Shown piece after piece: positions 1 to 12,457 of a stretch of 64,000 nucleotides of DNA. The number at the start of each line of letters is the position of its first letter. The stretch's first letter is position 1. The DNA lies in NCBI GenBank assembly GCA_954871525.1, contig OX940860.1, positions 21,236,001 to 21,300,000 of the forward strand, given 5' to 3'. The notes beneath the pieces were generated by a model that did not search any database, was not told where the DNA came from, and was given only the letters and a program-made list of their open reading frames with translations. Origin of the DNA: Parietaria judaica. Lineage: Eukaryota > Streptophyta > Magnoliopsida > Rosales > Urticaceae. Made by a program: the position numbers and the translations under genes.

Positions 1-1183
1 GAGATAATTGGTGATGGCGAAGACTGACACATTGACGAAACTATTTCAGACGAATTGTCGGGCTATTTTTAGCCCTTCAATTTTTTTAATTTATTTTTAC
101 AAAATCATAAAATTAGAACGTTGTAAATCTACCTCTTAACTTCAAAGTGAGAGTTGAATCGCCGAAATTGAAAAAGAAAAAAAAAGTAAATTATAGCCAA
201 ATACAAAAAATATGCAGTTTGTGCGAGAAGTTGCTATTTGAACGAGAAGTATTAATTTCTTCTCTCTTTTTTTTTCCTCGATAACTTGATCAATAATAAG
301 CACATTGATAAGGAGAACGATAACCGAGAAACAGGTGATAACATAAAAATAACGCTTATGTGTGAATTTAATGAAAAACCGGTGGTTTCTCACCGCTTTA
401 TCGCAATAATTTGAACATTGCCTCGGCTTTTTCGTAAATTTGTAAATTGTTTATTTTTTCTGCCGGCCAACTCAAAAATGGGCGCGTCCACAATTGTTTT
501 GGGCATTTAGAAACTTAAATAAACAAAGACGTCGTAAACGAGAGTGGAACTCATCATGTGAGTGACTATTTAATTTATAGTAAATATTTTTCCATCTGAG
601 TTAATAATTACGAAAAATAATTTATTTATATACCCTTGAAATTGGAGGAAAAAATATATTTTCCCATTTCAGAAGGGTACATTACAGCGTAATTACCCTA
701 AGGGTGTAAACGTGTAAATCAAAGGGTTAAGGGGAAATGTACAAGTACCGCTATTTCTACACATACCAAATTCAATTCCCACAATGAGAAACTTCTTAGA
801 CCCATTTGCCCTCAAAATGGAACCTTCTTAAGCATTCAGGCACCAAAATAACAAGAACACTCTTCCGTTTCCCTAATTTCATAGAATAACTACAAAAAGA
901 TGGTTTATTTTGCGACAAGAACAGGACATGGTATTTACACATTTTTGGAGACATTATTTAGTCTGTAGCATAATTTATTGACAAAAAAAAACCTCACCGT
1001 CGATTCAAAAGACTGTACATTCGACGACATCTTTATGATTTTTGAGGCATCAGTTGATATTTCGGACGAATTCCCGCTTCAACGTCACGTACTGCTCCAC
1101 TAACATTCACAGAGATGCCGCCTTTCCTAATACCACTTATGCTCGTTTACAGCACTGTCAGCACAACACACCATCCATTAGAA
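1..1183. other. AT-rich intergenic sequence, no gene recognised
   Basis: AT-rich DNA without a coding region I can support. Short open frames here have no recognisable motif. The part right of about 900 may hold the 3' UTR of the transporter gene that ends near 1184, since TTTATT (AATAAA on the minus strand) occurs near 905. Confidence 0.5.
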
Positions 1184-4100
1184 TTAGAGCTTTTTGGCAT
1201 ATATGGCCACTGCAAATAGTTACTCAACTCGGAAGATTACGCATGTAATTCCTATAAGCTATAACCAATGACGAAACCAAGATGTGTAGCAGGGTCGGAT
1301 AGCCAAATTTATTTCCAGAAATATTTTTTTCTCATAATTTTACTATAACTATAGGCGTATTGTTGTAGTTCTGATTAATTAGAGGCAAAAACATAGTCTG
1401 CAAAATTTATTATTTGGACAACAAAATAATTAATGGTTGTTACTTAAAAAATTATTAGTATCTTACTAGGTAGTAATATTAATATACTATCGAAGCAATT
1501 ATGCTGTTACCGTAATTTATTATTACTTTTTATTTAATAAATGATTTTAATTGTTAACTTAACTAATATTTGTAAAAAATGACGTTTTCCCCCATGAGTA
1601 GTTTAGGTCTTTAAGTCTTTCTACATAATCAAAAAATGGACAAATGCAATATAATTACGTGAGTAATTTTCTTTTGAGGGAATATTTGTAACAGAAACTC
1701 TAAGAAGTAAGAAATAGCCATAGCAATATCATATGATAAGCATGTTGTAAGAATCATTCACAAGATAGGGAAGTAAATATCAAGATACACATAAATAAGA
1801 TTTATTATACTTACCTGGCTCGTCAAAATTTACCCTCTCCCCGGTAGCAAAGAAATTGTAGAAAATGGCAGCAACAATATATAAGAAAGACGTAAGCAGC
1901 AGAAATCCTTGGAAAGAGCCCATTAATTCAACGAAGAAACCCGCTCCCACTGTTCCCATGATTGCAGCCAGCGTTCCTGCAGTATTCGACATTCCTAAAA
2001 AAGAAAATGCAGTTTAGTGCAAATTTTTAATTATTATTGCGGTAATAAATAGATAATAATATCTGATAGTTAGAACAGTTTATCTAGAATTACCATGAAG
2101 AACACCCGAGTATTCAGGAGCAATCTCCTAGAAATAGAGAGAAAAGAAAAGTTAAGCACGGAAAGAAACGAGTTTACAGCCCAAATTAAAAGGTTAGTGA
2201 GTAGAACCTGGAGATTCACAAGAAACCCGGAATGACTGAAAGATTTCAGCCCAACAGCAATAGTTAGCCAAGCCGAGGCTACGAGTGGGCGTTTTGCTGT
2301 GGTCAAAGCAGCTAGAGCGATACCGGGACCAATGAAACCAATCGACTGCAGGGAAGAAGAGACCACTATTTATTACAGATCTCAATGCAAGTAATAGAAC
2401 TGCTATGCTAAATACATATTGGGCATTTCACTACAGAATTAAATTAGGAAATAAATTGAGGTTCAATTTTAACAAATGAGATAGAGATTCAGTATAAATA
2501 AATTTAAAAAAAAAAAAAACTTTCACTAAATGACATTCAGTAAATTCCATGATATTCCCTAGAAAAAGGTCTAAATGTGCAAAGGTTGGATATAATATTT
2601 CCTTAAAAAGTTCTTTTGATGAAGAAAAAGGTATATATTTATGTATGTATATAAAAGATCAAGAGTTACTTTTCCTTGAATCAAAATAATATGGCAAGAC
2701 AAGGAAACATAATATTATGTTCTAATCATAACAGATTAGATTACGTATCCTAAAACTAGCAAAATTATAAGTTTTTTTCTCTTCTTTTACTCAGTTCCTT
2801 CATTTTCTTCAAAAGACCTAATATGGATAAAATCAATTAGGGTAGGTTCCATTAACCAAGAAATAATGTAGCTAATGTAAATATGCCAACTCTATTATGC
2901 TGAAAGAAAGAAAAAACACAAAATTAGTTTCTATATTTTAAAAAATTGCATACCTGCATGATCTTGCGAGTCAACGTGATAGATGTACCATTTTTTATTA
3001 AATTGTCAGACCACGAACCACCAACATATCCCATGATAGCCATCACACTCCACGGAACAGCGCTAAACCAAGCTGCTTGTCTCAGTTCAACATGATATAC
3101 CTAATAAGAGAAAGCGATTTATTTAAAGAATGCTATGGCTAGGTCTCACTGAAAAATTCTAAAAGAAAATTCATGGAAATGCATAATACTTACAAAGCTA
3201 AAGTAAATCGGCATCCAGGAAAGAATGACGAAGAACCCCTGAAACGTTAAGACAATAAAATGTTAGACATAAGGTTAACATGCTCGTTAATGCTAATAAA
3301 AATGTCAACGCCAGCTCTTATTGGATTTACAATTTATGACAGAACTTTCATCACTTTATTAAGGAAGAAACAAGCCAGTTATGGATGAGTATGAATTACC
3401 CAGCTGTGCATGGCGTTTGCAACGATTACGGACCATGTTGGCATTTTGGAAAGCAAACGCCTAAACGGAGGAATGATTTTTGTCGTTTTCGGTTTGTCGT
3501 CAACTGGAAAGGATTTTGGCGCCTTCTTCAATATGTAGTTTAATTCATACTTAGAGATCTGACTATTTCGATCAGGAGTACTCGACGTCGCAGACAGCCA
3601 CACCAACACCCAAAGAAATCCAGATAAACCGAAAATCACGAAGGGCCCAAATATGCCGCTCTGTGACATGAGAATCGGAGAAAGCGTGAGTCCGATCGCA
3701 CTCCCAAACTGAAAACCTCCCATCGCGATTCCCACAGCTCTCGCTCTCTCCGTCGGAGGAAACCATCTATAAAAAAGCAACAACCTTCAGTCCATGCAAC
3801 AAATGACCAATCAAATTCGAGCTCACGGCCGAACATTATTACTACCTTGCGACCATGTTGTTCATGCAAGGAAGAGCCACACCCTCGGCGACCCCGAGCA
3901 GCGCCCTCATAGCAAGGAGAGCCCACAGAGACGTCTCTGCCGCCCATGGCGTGAGGAAGGTAGCAACGGACCACAACGCCACGCCCCACGCCATGACTAC
4001 CTTGCCGCCGTACAAGTCCACAAGAGTCCCTCCAGCTATGGGAGACACCAAGTACCCCCAAAGGAACGAAGACTGTCATAAGTTTCCTTGCATGAGTTCA

Positions 4101-4655
4101 ATTTCAAGTATGAAACCTAACATACAGTAATCTAGCAGCATTCAAGTCAACAGTAGAGAAATCAATGAATCATGGTTCATGAAAAGCAAGTTCGCCACAA
4201 ATTCAAGAACAGACGATTACGAAATTCAAATCAAACAAACAAACCTGAACGATTCCTGCGAACGCCTTCGTCCAACCGTTGGAGAGCGAGAGCGGGACGA
4301 TCGCCACCGACATGACGACCCGATCGGCATTGCAGAGCGCGAGAGCCAGGGCGAGCATCGCCGCCACCTTGACCCTCTCCGACGTGATGAACTCCACTAA
4401 GCTCGGCGCCTGCGCCTCGCTCTCCTCGGAAATATCCCCGAACCGAGCTCCGTTCGAGGAAACCCTAGCCGGAGCGATCCGACCGCCGCCGAGACCGTTT
4501 CGGGGCCGGATTTCGCGCGGAGAAGAAACGCGGACGCCATCGAAACGCCGCGGAGAAGCCGGCGAGAAGGCGAGGGGCCTGGGCGCGAGGAACCGGCGGG
4601 GTCTGGCGAGGGCGAGAGGCGGAGAGGGACGGTGGAGAGAGATTGCGGAATCCAT
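1184..4655 (-). CDS. PHT4;5: Plastid-type anion/phosphate transporter, PHT4;5 (ANTR6)-like
   Basis: Major facilitator family protein of the plant PHT4 group, which moves inorganic phosphate or organic anions, usually across plastid membranes. Nine exons on the minus strand: 4245-4655, 3846-4072, 3400-3766, 3194-3238, 2954-3100, 2208-2345, 2094-2127, 1815-1994 and a tentative last exon 1184-1209. All but the last are fixed by GT-AG sites and matching phase, giving about 524 residues, near the family length. The first 90 or so residues are rich in Ser, Arg and Pro, as in a chloroplast transit peptide. Then come the helix with ALCNADRVVMSVAIVPL, the loop GGTLVDLYGGKVV, RALLGVAEGVALPCMNNMVA and WFPPTERARAVGIAMGGFQ, all typical of PHT4. 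The similarity to Arabidopsis PHT4;5 is from memory. The last exon (about 8 residues after DEP) is a guess from phase and an acceptor site; the true C terminus may differ. Confidence 0.9.
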
Positions 4656-5897
4656 TGGAGAGTGATCGAAGAAGCAGAAATGGAAGACGATGAGGTTCAG
4701 TCAGTTTGTGCGAGTCGCGCGGAATATCAGTGACGAGTGTGATTTTACGGAATTGACCTCGTGCTGGGTGCCATGTGGCGAGGTTAAGCTCGTAAAATGC
4801 AAGAAATTATAGGGGCGATAATGGGAATATGCATTTTTATTTTAATTTTTTTGCTAATTTATCTTTTAAAATATAATTAATAAACTCTACAGTGGTTATA
4901 GCACTGAGGATTTGTTTATATTTGATCTTTAATTGCGCTAATTATTCCTTGTTTTTTCGCTGACGTCTGTATTTATCCTAATGATAATGAATATCTATTT
5001 TCCGTAAGCTTCAATTTATTCAAGTGCTAACTGCTAATTAAATCACTGCTCAAATGTCCCGAAATTAGAAAGTGATGAAGATTATAAAAAGCGATAACCG
5101 AGTGCGGACTACCGTTATACGGTTTTGTGTATATACCGTAAACAGATAAGAGAACAAATGAAGATTTAGAAATATTTGACATAAATATTAATTAAAAAAT
5201 GAAATAAAATTTGATTTTTTTTTATCTACAAAATTTAAAAAATTCAACTAAAAATCAAATTGAAAGTGTTTTTGCCAAAATTTTACTTATTTTTTTTTAG
5301 TTTAGAATAAATAAGTAAAACAAAATCCAACAGGCGATTTTGGCCGTTCTTGCTGCCAATCACCGATGGAATCCAAAAATCTGAAGAGTATGCACGATAT
5401 ATTTATGTAGCTTTTAACTAAAAGTCACTGAAGAGTACGATAAAGATGATAATTTCAAACTATAAAATAAATAAATTAAACTGTTTTTCAGGTGTTTTTT
5501 CAGGTGTTTGGTGAAATTATTTTTATAAAAAAAAACACAAAATTGATTTATATTTTTGTACGTAAATCGTAAAAGCTTGAATTCGTAGCGTTTGATTTTT
5601 TCTAAAAACAAAAATACGATTTTAGTCTATTTTAGTCTTTTTAGCCTAAATAATTTTTTTACGAAACGTTAAATCAGTTTTTGTAACCAACAACAAATAT
5701 ATAAAAAGAAAAAAAAAATATATTGATTGGAAGTGACGTGTACATCATTCAGGACACATTTATGTAGCTTGCTATCTTATGAACAAAAAATAAAAAGACG
5801 TAAATTGGGAACTTTAACCGTAAAAGAAAAAGTGTTTTATAACAGAACAAACATAAAGATACAAGTAAATATTTATGTCCCGAATAACTGAAAGGAG
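4656..5897. other. Intergenic region between transporter and thioesterase genes
   Basis: The first 100-200 bases should hold the promoter and 5' leader of the minus-strand transporter gene. The rest is AT-rich. The right end, just below 5898, is the 3' flank of the thioesterase gene. No other gene or clear repeat seen. Confidence 0.5.
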
Positions 5898-6995
5898 TCA
5901 AAGTTTGGAAGAGTGTTTCCCGAAAAGCGAGTGCCGACCTTCGGCGATAAGGTCTCCGGTCGATTTGTTCTTGACAAGCACTTGGGTCCCAGAGTATCCT
6001 CCTAATTTCCCCAGAAGCCTACCTGTGATTTCTAACTCATCCTACAAAACAAAATTATTCCCTATAACGGTTTACACTTCTATTTTCATTGTTGAACTTG
6101 AAACTATATCATTCCAATTATGCTTAACACTAAAATAAGAATAAATAAAGTATACTAGAATCGGAAATATGGCCCGGTTTTCATTTTTTTTAAGTCAACC
6201 AGGCCATATTTCCGATTTAGTCAGGGCTACTTGATTTGTGGGTGGGTTCAAGCCCCCCATAACTCTTTTTTGCATTATCCAACCTTTCCTAATTTTGAAT
6301 AAAATTTAAATATAATTCTCAATGTAATTCCTGGTTCCGCACTGCTCGGACCGGCCCAAATCCGAGCGTTGGGGCCGAAATTCCCACTACTATCTTTCAC
6401 TTACATACAAGTATTGTCTGATAAGCTGAAAATTCTGAATAAAAAACAACAGATTAAACTCAACAACTAGTTGCACTGACCTTCCGAATTGTTACACATT
6501 CGATTCACAGGCTGCTGTTTTCGAAAAGCGTTTTTCGGAAATCGATTTCGCAAAACCGGCTTACTGATGTAGCGAACACTCACATGGACTTTGGCGGAGG
6601 AGAGAAACGAGATGGACATGTCGACGGAGACATTCATGGGAACTCCCTCGGCGTGGACCAGGACTCCTCCCACCTCGTCCACCAGGTTCGCGATCGCGCC
6701 CGAAGCCAGCTTCCCCTCCCTATCCTGACCACAACAATCGAATCCGAATAACTGAATTCGCAAAGCAACTTTCAGAAGGGAAAGAAAAAAAAAAAGGTTT
6801 TCGTTTTGGGCTTACGGCGAGTCTGGGCGGGACTTTGAAGGAGCAGGCGACGAGTCCGGGCTCGACTCGGTCGACTCGGATGCCTCTGAGCGCGAACTCC
6901 TCGTAGAAGCAGGCCGAGCCGGGCGGAGCCGCCAGCCGCGCGACGGCTCGCGAGTCTTCTCGGCTCAGCTCGAGAAATGCCTTGGCTCTGTCCAT
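5898..6995 (-). CDS. Acyl-CoA thioesterase 13-like hotdog protein
   Basis: A single-domain hotdog thioesterase (4HBT/PaaI type, related to animal THEM2/ACOT13), which would hydrolyse acyl-CoA thioesters. Three exons: 6816-6995 (60 residues), 6584-6724 (47) and 5898-6041 (47 plus stop), all in phase 0 with GT-AG ends; total 154 residues, the usual size. The core reads GAIANLVDEVGG (Asp near residue 76 at the position of the catalytic Asp of THEM2), followed by NVSVDMSISFLSSAKVH and, in the last exon, STGDLIAEGRHSLFG, all matching the family pattern. The HGG usually found before the helix is SGA here. No targeting peptide is obvious. Family assignment is firm; substrate and cell compartment are not shown by the sequence. 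Confidence 0.88.
6159..6217. repeat. Perfect 16 bp inverted repeat in thioesterase intron 2
   Basis: Arms 6159-6174 and 6202-6217 are perfect reverse complements (16 bp, core GGAAATATGGCC) around a 27-base loop. It lies in the second intron of the thioesterase gene. It may be the remnant of a small foldback element. Confidence 0.75.
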
Positions 6996-8184
6996 GATGC
7001 TCTGGGTTTGGTTTGGTGATCACGTGAGAGAGACGGAAGGAGTAAATGCTGTATGGGCTTGGAATTTTTGGTCCATTTTTATTGGGCCACATCTCTGAAT
7101 TTAGTTTTGTAAAACTTTCATCGAATGCTACAGTGCAGTGGCATTTTAAATACTTGTTGGTCCATGTCTATAATGTGGAAAAAAAATATTCGGATTTTTG
7201 TCTGGTTAAAACAAAGAACGAGTATTAGACGTTGATTTTTGAAACACTTTTAGTATTTGCGTCGCTATTATTTTATAACAGTTTGAGTAAACATGTACGG
7301 TTTATTTCAGCTTGAACGCACCTAAGGTCCCAAATCTTCAATAAAACAAAATTTAAGTACTTTTATTACTTAAAAAAATTGATTCTATGTTGCCCCAATT
7401 AAATACAATTTCAATATTATTTACCACTATTAACTCAAAATAGTATTCAACGATGGACCTCTCAGTTGGACTGACCTCCATTTTGACACTACTTACTCTA
7501 TGAGATCTTACCGTATTGGGTTTAATCTAATGTATATTGTATATGAGTGCGAAAAAACATTGTTCCGTTTTAATGCAGAAAATGAGAAAAGCATGTCTCT
7601 TATACAAATTTGGCAATAGTGACTCTTCCTTTTTATAATATGAATGGATAATCACGACAAAAGTAGCTAATGTTAGATTAATTGAGGAAGCATGGCCCTT
7701 ATAATTAAAAATTGCTGCTAAATTTCCAATATTACAACATCAGAGTTGACCATCAAACTCGTTTGTTGACTCTTTAAACAGACTTTAGTGGGTGGACACG
7801 TAGTAGTCCATTAGATTGCCACGTGTTACCTTAAAATTTTAATTTTTTATAAATTAGTTTTAATACAATTAATTAATATATAAGAGTGTAGAGATAGATA
7901 AATAAAAATATATAAATGTTTTATTCAATTTTAAAAATAAAGGTCATTTGGAAATGGAATAGTGATTAAATAAAACGCCACATTTATAAGCTGATAAGCA
8001 TTAAGCAAAGCAATTATACTCAGACGCCACGCTTATCCCAAATGTGTGACAGTGGGACCACATAATCTCAACTCTTCAATGAAGACCACATTTTTACTCT
8101 AAATTAAATGATAAGAATCTTTCAAATGTAATGAAGTCAACTAGTCAAGCACACAAATGAAAGACAAACGGAAACTATTTTTAA
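6996..8184. other. Intergenic, no gene seen
   Basis: Upstream flank of the minus-strand thioesterase gene, then AT-rich sequence up to a MITE insertion. I see no gene or RNA. Confidence 0.5.
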
Positions 8185-8637
8185 GGGTTAATGACGGCGA
8201 AAGTTTGGTCAAAAAACTCATCGTGTATCTAAAGTTTAAAAGTGGTGGTAAAAATACCCAAAGGCACATTTTGGGAGTTGATCACTCCATTCTCGTAATG
8301 CAGTTAACTTACCTGTTAACTCTGGCCACGTGGACAAACGTGGGTTGCTGACATAGCAATTATTTGCCACGTACGAACCCACATCAGTCTCGTTTACGAC
8401 AAAACAACGAATTGAACCCCTAATTGGCCTCATCCACGTGGCAAAAAATTGCTATGTCAGTAACCTACGTTTGTCTACGTGGCCAGAGTTAATGGGTAAG
8501 TTAACTGCGGTACGATACGAGAATGGAATGGTCAACTCCCCAAATGTGATTTTGGGTATTTTTACCACCACTTTTAGACTTTAGATACACGAGGGGTTCT
8601 TTGACCAAATTTTAGATATTTTTGCCGTCATTAACCC
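8185..8637. mobile_element. Foldback MITE, family 1, copy 1
   Basis: A 453 bp element starting GGGTTAATGACGG and ending CCGTCATTAACCC. Nearly the whole element is an inverted repeat: the left arm has TTTGGTCAAA, ACCTGTTAACTCTGGCCACGTGG and TTGCTGACATAGCAA, and the right arm has their complements, around a centre near CGTTTACGACAAAACAACG. It is flanked by an exact 10 bp direct repeat CTATTTTTAA (8175-8184 and 8638-8647). TSD length and long terminal inverted repeats suggest a MULE-type, non-autonomous element. It codes for nothing. Two further copies are at 31783 and 39334. Confidence 0.9.
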
Positions 8638-10266
8638 CTATTTTTAATGTCCCAAAAAACATTTTTTTTTCATGAGTAAGTGAGACATATGTATCTAATA
8701 GTAATTGTAATAATAAAAATCAATCTAATTTGAATAAGCTAAGCGCAAACAGATGATTGTGATTTGTGAATATGTATTGGCATTTTGCTCTGACCTCTTT
8801 GGGCCCTCTTATTTGTGGCCAATAATGTATGTTGCCCTCAACAAAAATGAATTTACAATAATACCAAAACACATAAAAAGAAAGATGCCATTTTCTTATG
8901 TGCCTTTTTCTTAAGAGTTAAGCCACGCCCACTTTTTACATATATCACCATCGAAAATAATCAATATAAAATGGATGATTAATTTGACAACAAATTGCAA
9001 TCACCATCCAATTTAATTAATAGAATCTCAGAAACGAGTGTGTACAACCGTTTGCACGTGTTTTTGTTTGTTTGCTTCACGAAGAACAAAAAAAATAATT
9101 TTAATTTAATTTTTTAGCTTTATGATTAAAAAAAAAAACAAATTACTTTTCCCCATATTTTATGAAAATGAATCGCCTATACTTTCTTTTGTATTTTCTG
9201 ATTGCCATCTCTACTAATAAATAGTTTAATACTTTCTAATTTCTATCATATTATCAATTTGAATGAGAATTGAGAAAGAGCAAAGTCCATTTCTAATCCT
9301 CAAAATTGTGAAAAAAGTTTCAACAAAATTATACTCATTTTTTTCATTGTCATGACTCGTGAAAATGCTCTCTATTAAAGAAAAACGAGACCTTTTAGTC
9401 TTCCCAAAACAAAACCACATTTCAAACAAAACACTCATCAATTTAGTTCAGCCACTATTTACTCTCATTTTACGAAAACATAATCGATCAAAATGCTTAA
9501 AAACCACAAAATTACGAAGAGAGGCACAACATAACGCTTAACAACGGCAAAAGTACGAAGAGAGGCGCACTCTAAATTGTTATCGCAGTTCGCAAAATTC
9601 AATATGAATAGCCTATTTTTCGGAACAGTTATTTAAATTAATCAACAATATTTAACATGTTACAATATATATTTCAAAATGATAAACACTACAAGTGACT
9701 ACATATGTCACTTAAAATTTGACACGTGACGATAAAAAATAAATACTAAAATTCAAATTTAATAAACTTTTGATATTTTCTAGGTGACTTTGAAATTTTA
9801 AAAATATGTTGCTAACGTTAAGGTACATACACTGCAAATTGTCAAAACAAAAATTGCCATAATTCAAAACTCAAACAGCCACATTTATGGAAAAAGATGG
9901 GTGGTTAATTGAAATGAAATGAGGGGGACAATTTTATTTTTATTTTTATATTTTGAAGAAAAATGAAGGGGACAAAATAGCGTGCATGGCATTTTGATAC
10001 TTGATAGTTGATATGAAATATGAATATGATATTCCCATTATTTAATCACCATTATTATTTATTTATTAAGAAGAGTATCCAAAGAAATTGAGGAGGTTTA
10101 TCTCAGGTTTCAGCTTTTTTCTCTCTCCATTTTCCCCCAAATAAACTCTCGTCTTCACTTCACTTCACTTCACTCTGAGACTGTCTCATCTCATTTTGCA
10201 AGTCACTCTTGTTCTCTCTCCTCGCAATGCACTGACCAAACCCCAAATCGGAGCTCAATCCCATCC
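8638..10266. other. Upstream region of OCTOPUS-like gene
   Basis: AT-rich DNA. The last 150 bases before the start codon become pyrimidine-rich, with a CTTCA array (about 10153-10175) and many CTCTC runs, as expected for a plant 5' UTR on the plus strand. No TATA box could be singled out. Confidence 0.5.
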
Positions 10267-11778
10267 ATGGCTGCTAAATCGCAGTCTCGCCGCCACTCCA
10301 CCTGTCATCGCCACCCCAAGACTCCCGTCACCGGCTTCTGCGCCTGCTGCCTGCGCGAGCGCCTCGCCGGAATCGAGGCTTCCGTCGCCGCCGCTAACGG
10401 AGCCGGCTCGGAGCTCCGGCGAAGCAAATCGTGCTCCGGAGGCCCGAGATCCGACGACGTCGCGGCCGACTCGCAGCGCAGGAAATCGTGCGACGTTAGG
10501 GTTCGCGGCGGAAACACCTCTCTGTGCGCTCTGTTCAGCCTCGACGACGAGAAGAAAGGCGCGCCGAGGAAGTTCGAGGCCGAATTGGGGCACCTAGGGT
10601 TTGAGCTCAAGGAGGATGACGAGATTAGGGTTAATGCCGAGGACGCGGCGAGGAACGGAGGCGAACAAGACGAAGAGGACGAGGCAGAGCTGAAGACCAT
10701 GAAGGAGTTTATAGATCTCGAGTGGACGAAGAAGAAGAGCGGCTCGGGGAGAGATTTGAAGGACATTGCAGGTACCTTCTGGGAAGCGGCTTCAGGTCTG
10801 AGCAAGAAGCTCGCGAAATGGAGGCGAAAGCCGAAGAAGAAGAAGCTCCCTGGAGAGAATGGCGATTTGGTGACCGGAAACGATGACGGAGCGAGGGCGA
10901 GGGAAACGCAGTCGGAGGTCGGGGAGTACGGGTTCGGCGGTGAGCGCAGATCTTGCGACACCGATCCGAGATTCTCCGTCGACATTGCAGCTCGGATGTC
11001 GCTCGACGAGTGCCGTCGCTTCTCCTTTGACGAGCCGAGGGCGTCGTGGGACGGGTACCTGATCGGAAGGCCGGCGAGGATGGCTCCGATGGTGTCCGTC
11101 ATCGAGGACAATGCTGAATTGACCGGGCCCGGAGATTCGATGCAGACCAAGGACTATTACACCGACACACTCTCGCGGCGGAGGCGAAGCTTCGAGTGCA
11201 CAAAGCTGGGAGAAGTCGACGACCTGAAGCTGATTTCCAATGCGAAGGTGTCTCCGGCAACCACGGAGCTTTTCTACGGCGCGAAGCTGCTAATCACAGA
11301 TTCGGATCTGCGCGAGGCGAAGCTGAAAGCCGTCAAAGACGAGGGCGCTGCGGCTGGATCCCCGAGCGCGATCGCTCGAAGCGGGCTGAAGAAACCCGCA
11401 GCCTCGCAAGGGTGGCACAGAGTGTGGAGTGTCCTCGGAGCAAAGGCCGACCGCAAATACAGTGGTGAAGACGGGCTGATCAAAGGCGGGTCGGCGAGTC
11501 ATTGCCAGAAGCTAATTCGCAGCTACAGCGTGAGCTGCCAGAACCAGAGCCAAACAGCGAGTGGCGATAACAGAGCCGGAGCTGGTGCTTTGAAGAGTAG
11601 AGAGGAGTTTCTGCTGCAGCGGAGCCGAAACGCGCGGTGCTCGCCCAGCAACGGCGCCACGGGCGCTGTTGATAACGGGCTGTTGCGGTTTTACTTGACG
11701 CCGTTGAGGAGCTACCGGAGGAGCCAGCCCGGGAAGAGCCGGCTAAAGACGGCGATGATGGCCAAGAATGTCTTGTAA
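10267..11778 (+). CDS. OCTOPUS-like protein (DUF740/UPF0503)
   Basis: An intronless 503-residue protein of the OCTOPUS family, membrane-associated regulators of phloem (protophloem) differentiation in Arabidopsis. Visible landmarks are the Cys/His-rich N terminus with STCHRHPKTPVTGFCACCLRERL (residues about 11-33, written here in parts: STCHRHPKT, FCACCLRERL), the Ser-Cys basic motifs LRRSKSCSGG and RRKSCD, LCALFSLDDE, a conserved middle MKEFIDLEW followed by a basic stretch ending KKLAKWRRKPKKKK, ARMSLDECRRFSFDEPRASWDGYL, and a C terminus FYLTPLRSYRRS. No transmembrane helix is evident, which fits peripheral membrane binding. The gene is GC-rich against AT-rich flanks. It is shorter than OCTOPUS itself, so it is more likely one of the OPS-LIKE paralogues; which one is not resolved. 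Confidence 0.88.
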   Translation: MAAKSQSRRHSTCHRHPKTPVTGFCACCLRERLAGIEASVAAANGAGSELRRSKSCSGGPRSDDVAADSQRRKSCDVRVRGGNTSLCALFSLDDEKKGAPRKFEAELGHLGFELKEDDEIRVNAEDAARNGGEQDEEDEAELKTMKEFIDLEWTKKKSGSGRDLKDIAGTFWEAASGLSKKLAKWRRKPKKKKLPGENGDLVTGNDDGARARETQSEVGEYGFGGERRSCDTDPRFSVDIAARMSLDECRRFSFDEPRASWDGYLIGRPARMAPMVSVIEDNAELTGPGDSMQTKDYYTDTLSRRRRSFECTKLGEVDDLKLISNAKVSPATTELFYGAKLLITDSDLREAKLKAVKDEGAAAGSPSAIARSGLKKPAASQGWHRVWSVLGAKADRKYSGEDGLIKGGSASHCQKLIRSYSVSCQNQSQTASGDNRAGAGALKSREEFLLQRSRNARCSPSNGATGAVDNGLLRFYLTPLRSYRRSQPGKSRLKTAMMAKNVL

Positions 11779-12457
11779 AGGCTCTATCTTGGTGTCGATT
11801 TAGTAGTTGTTAGTTGTAGTTTACTTATTACCACGTTGTAAAGGCATAAAGGTGTTGTTGTAATTGCATAGTCATAATACTGTTTCTCTGCTCAACACCA
11901 ATGGTGCTTGGTTTCTTTTCTTCTTCTGCTTCTAGAGTCAACTATTGGAATGGGACTTTCATTACTATACAACCAGATTACAATATGTTGACTTTTGGCA
12001 TCAACAAAAGTAACACACTGACACTTCAAAATCAAAGTGAGCTTCTTTTTAGTTCTATTTCTTTACACTATTATAAACACAAGGTAGAGTGTTCGCTTGC
12101 TTAACATGGCCGTTTTGTTTGAATGCTCTTATGTTATTCGTTGAATAATATTCGATAATCACTGGGTTGGTGATTATCCGTGTCAATTTTCTGTTTCGAT
12201 TTCGTATCGGTAACAATCAAACTCCAGATTTGATCCATAATACTAAACAGCAATGCATTAAAAAAAAAAAACTCACCCCTTTTTGTTTGGTCGTAGTAAA
12301 TGGAAGTGGAAAACAAGTCTCTTCCTTTATATTATTTTGGAATAAGTTATAAATAATACATTGACCAGAACTGAAAAGTTAACTTACAAAGATTTAAAGC
12401 AACACTCACACAGTGCGCGAACCAAAACAGGGCAAACTTTATCTACTATGAGAGTGT
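11779..12457. other. Convergent 3' flanks of two genes
   Basis: Holds the 3' UTR of the OCTOPUS-like gene from the left and that of the minus-strand complex I-type gene from the right. AT-rich; no further gene seen. Confidence 0.5.

Noticed and set aside
1042..1248. Plus-strand 68-codon frame
   Set aside because: No motif; it overlaps the probable last exon and 3' UTR of the minus-strand transporter.
3636..4081. Long open frames on both strands over the transporter exons (for example 147 codons minus, 95 codons plus)
   Set aside because: They overlap exons whose own frame carries clear PHT4 motifs; GC-rich coding DNA gives open frames in other phases.
6240..6275. GGTTCAAGCCCC near 6249, resembling a tRNA or SINE box B
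   Set aside because: No matching A box or cloverleaf could be formed.
10305..11150. 281-codon minus-strand open frame within the OCTOPUS-like gene
   Set aside because: Ser/Pro-rich antisense shadow of the plus-strand gene, which has family motifs.
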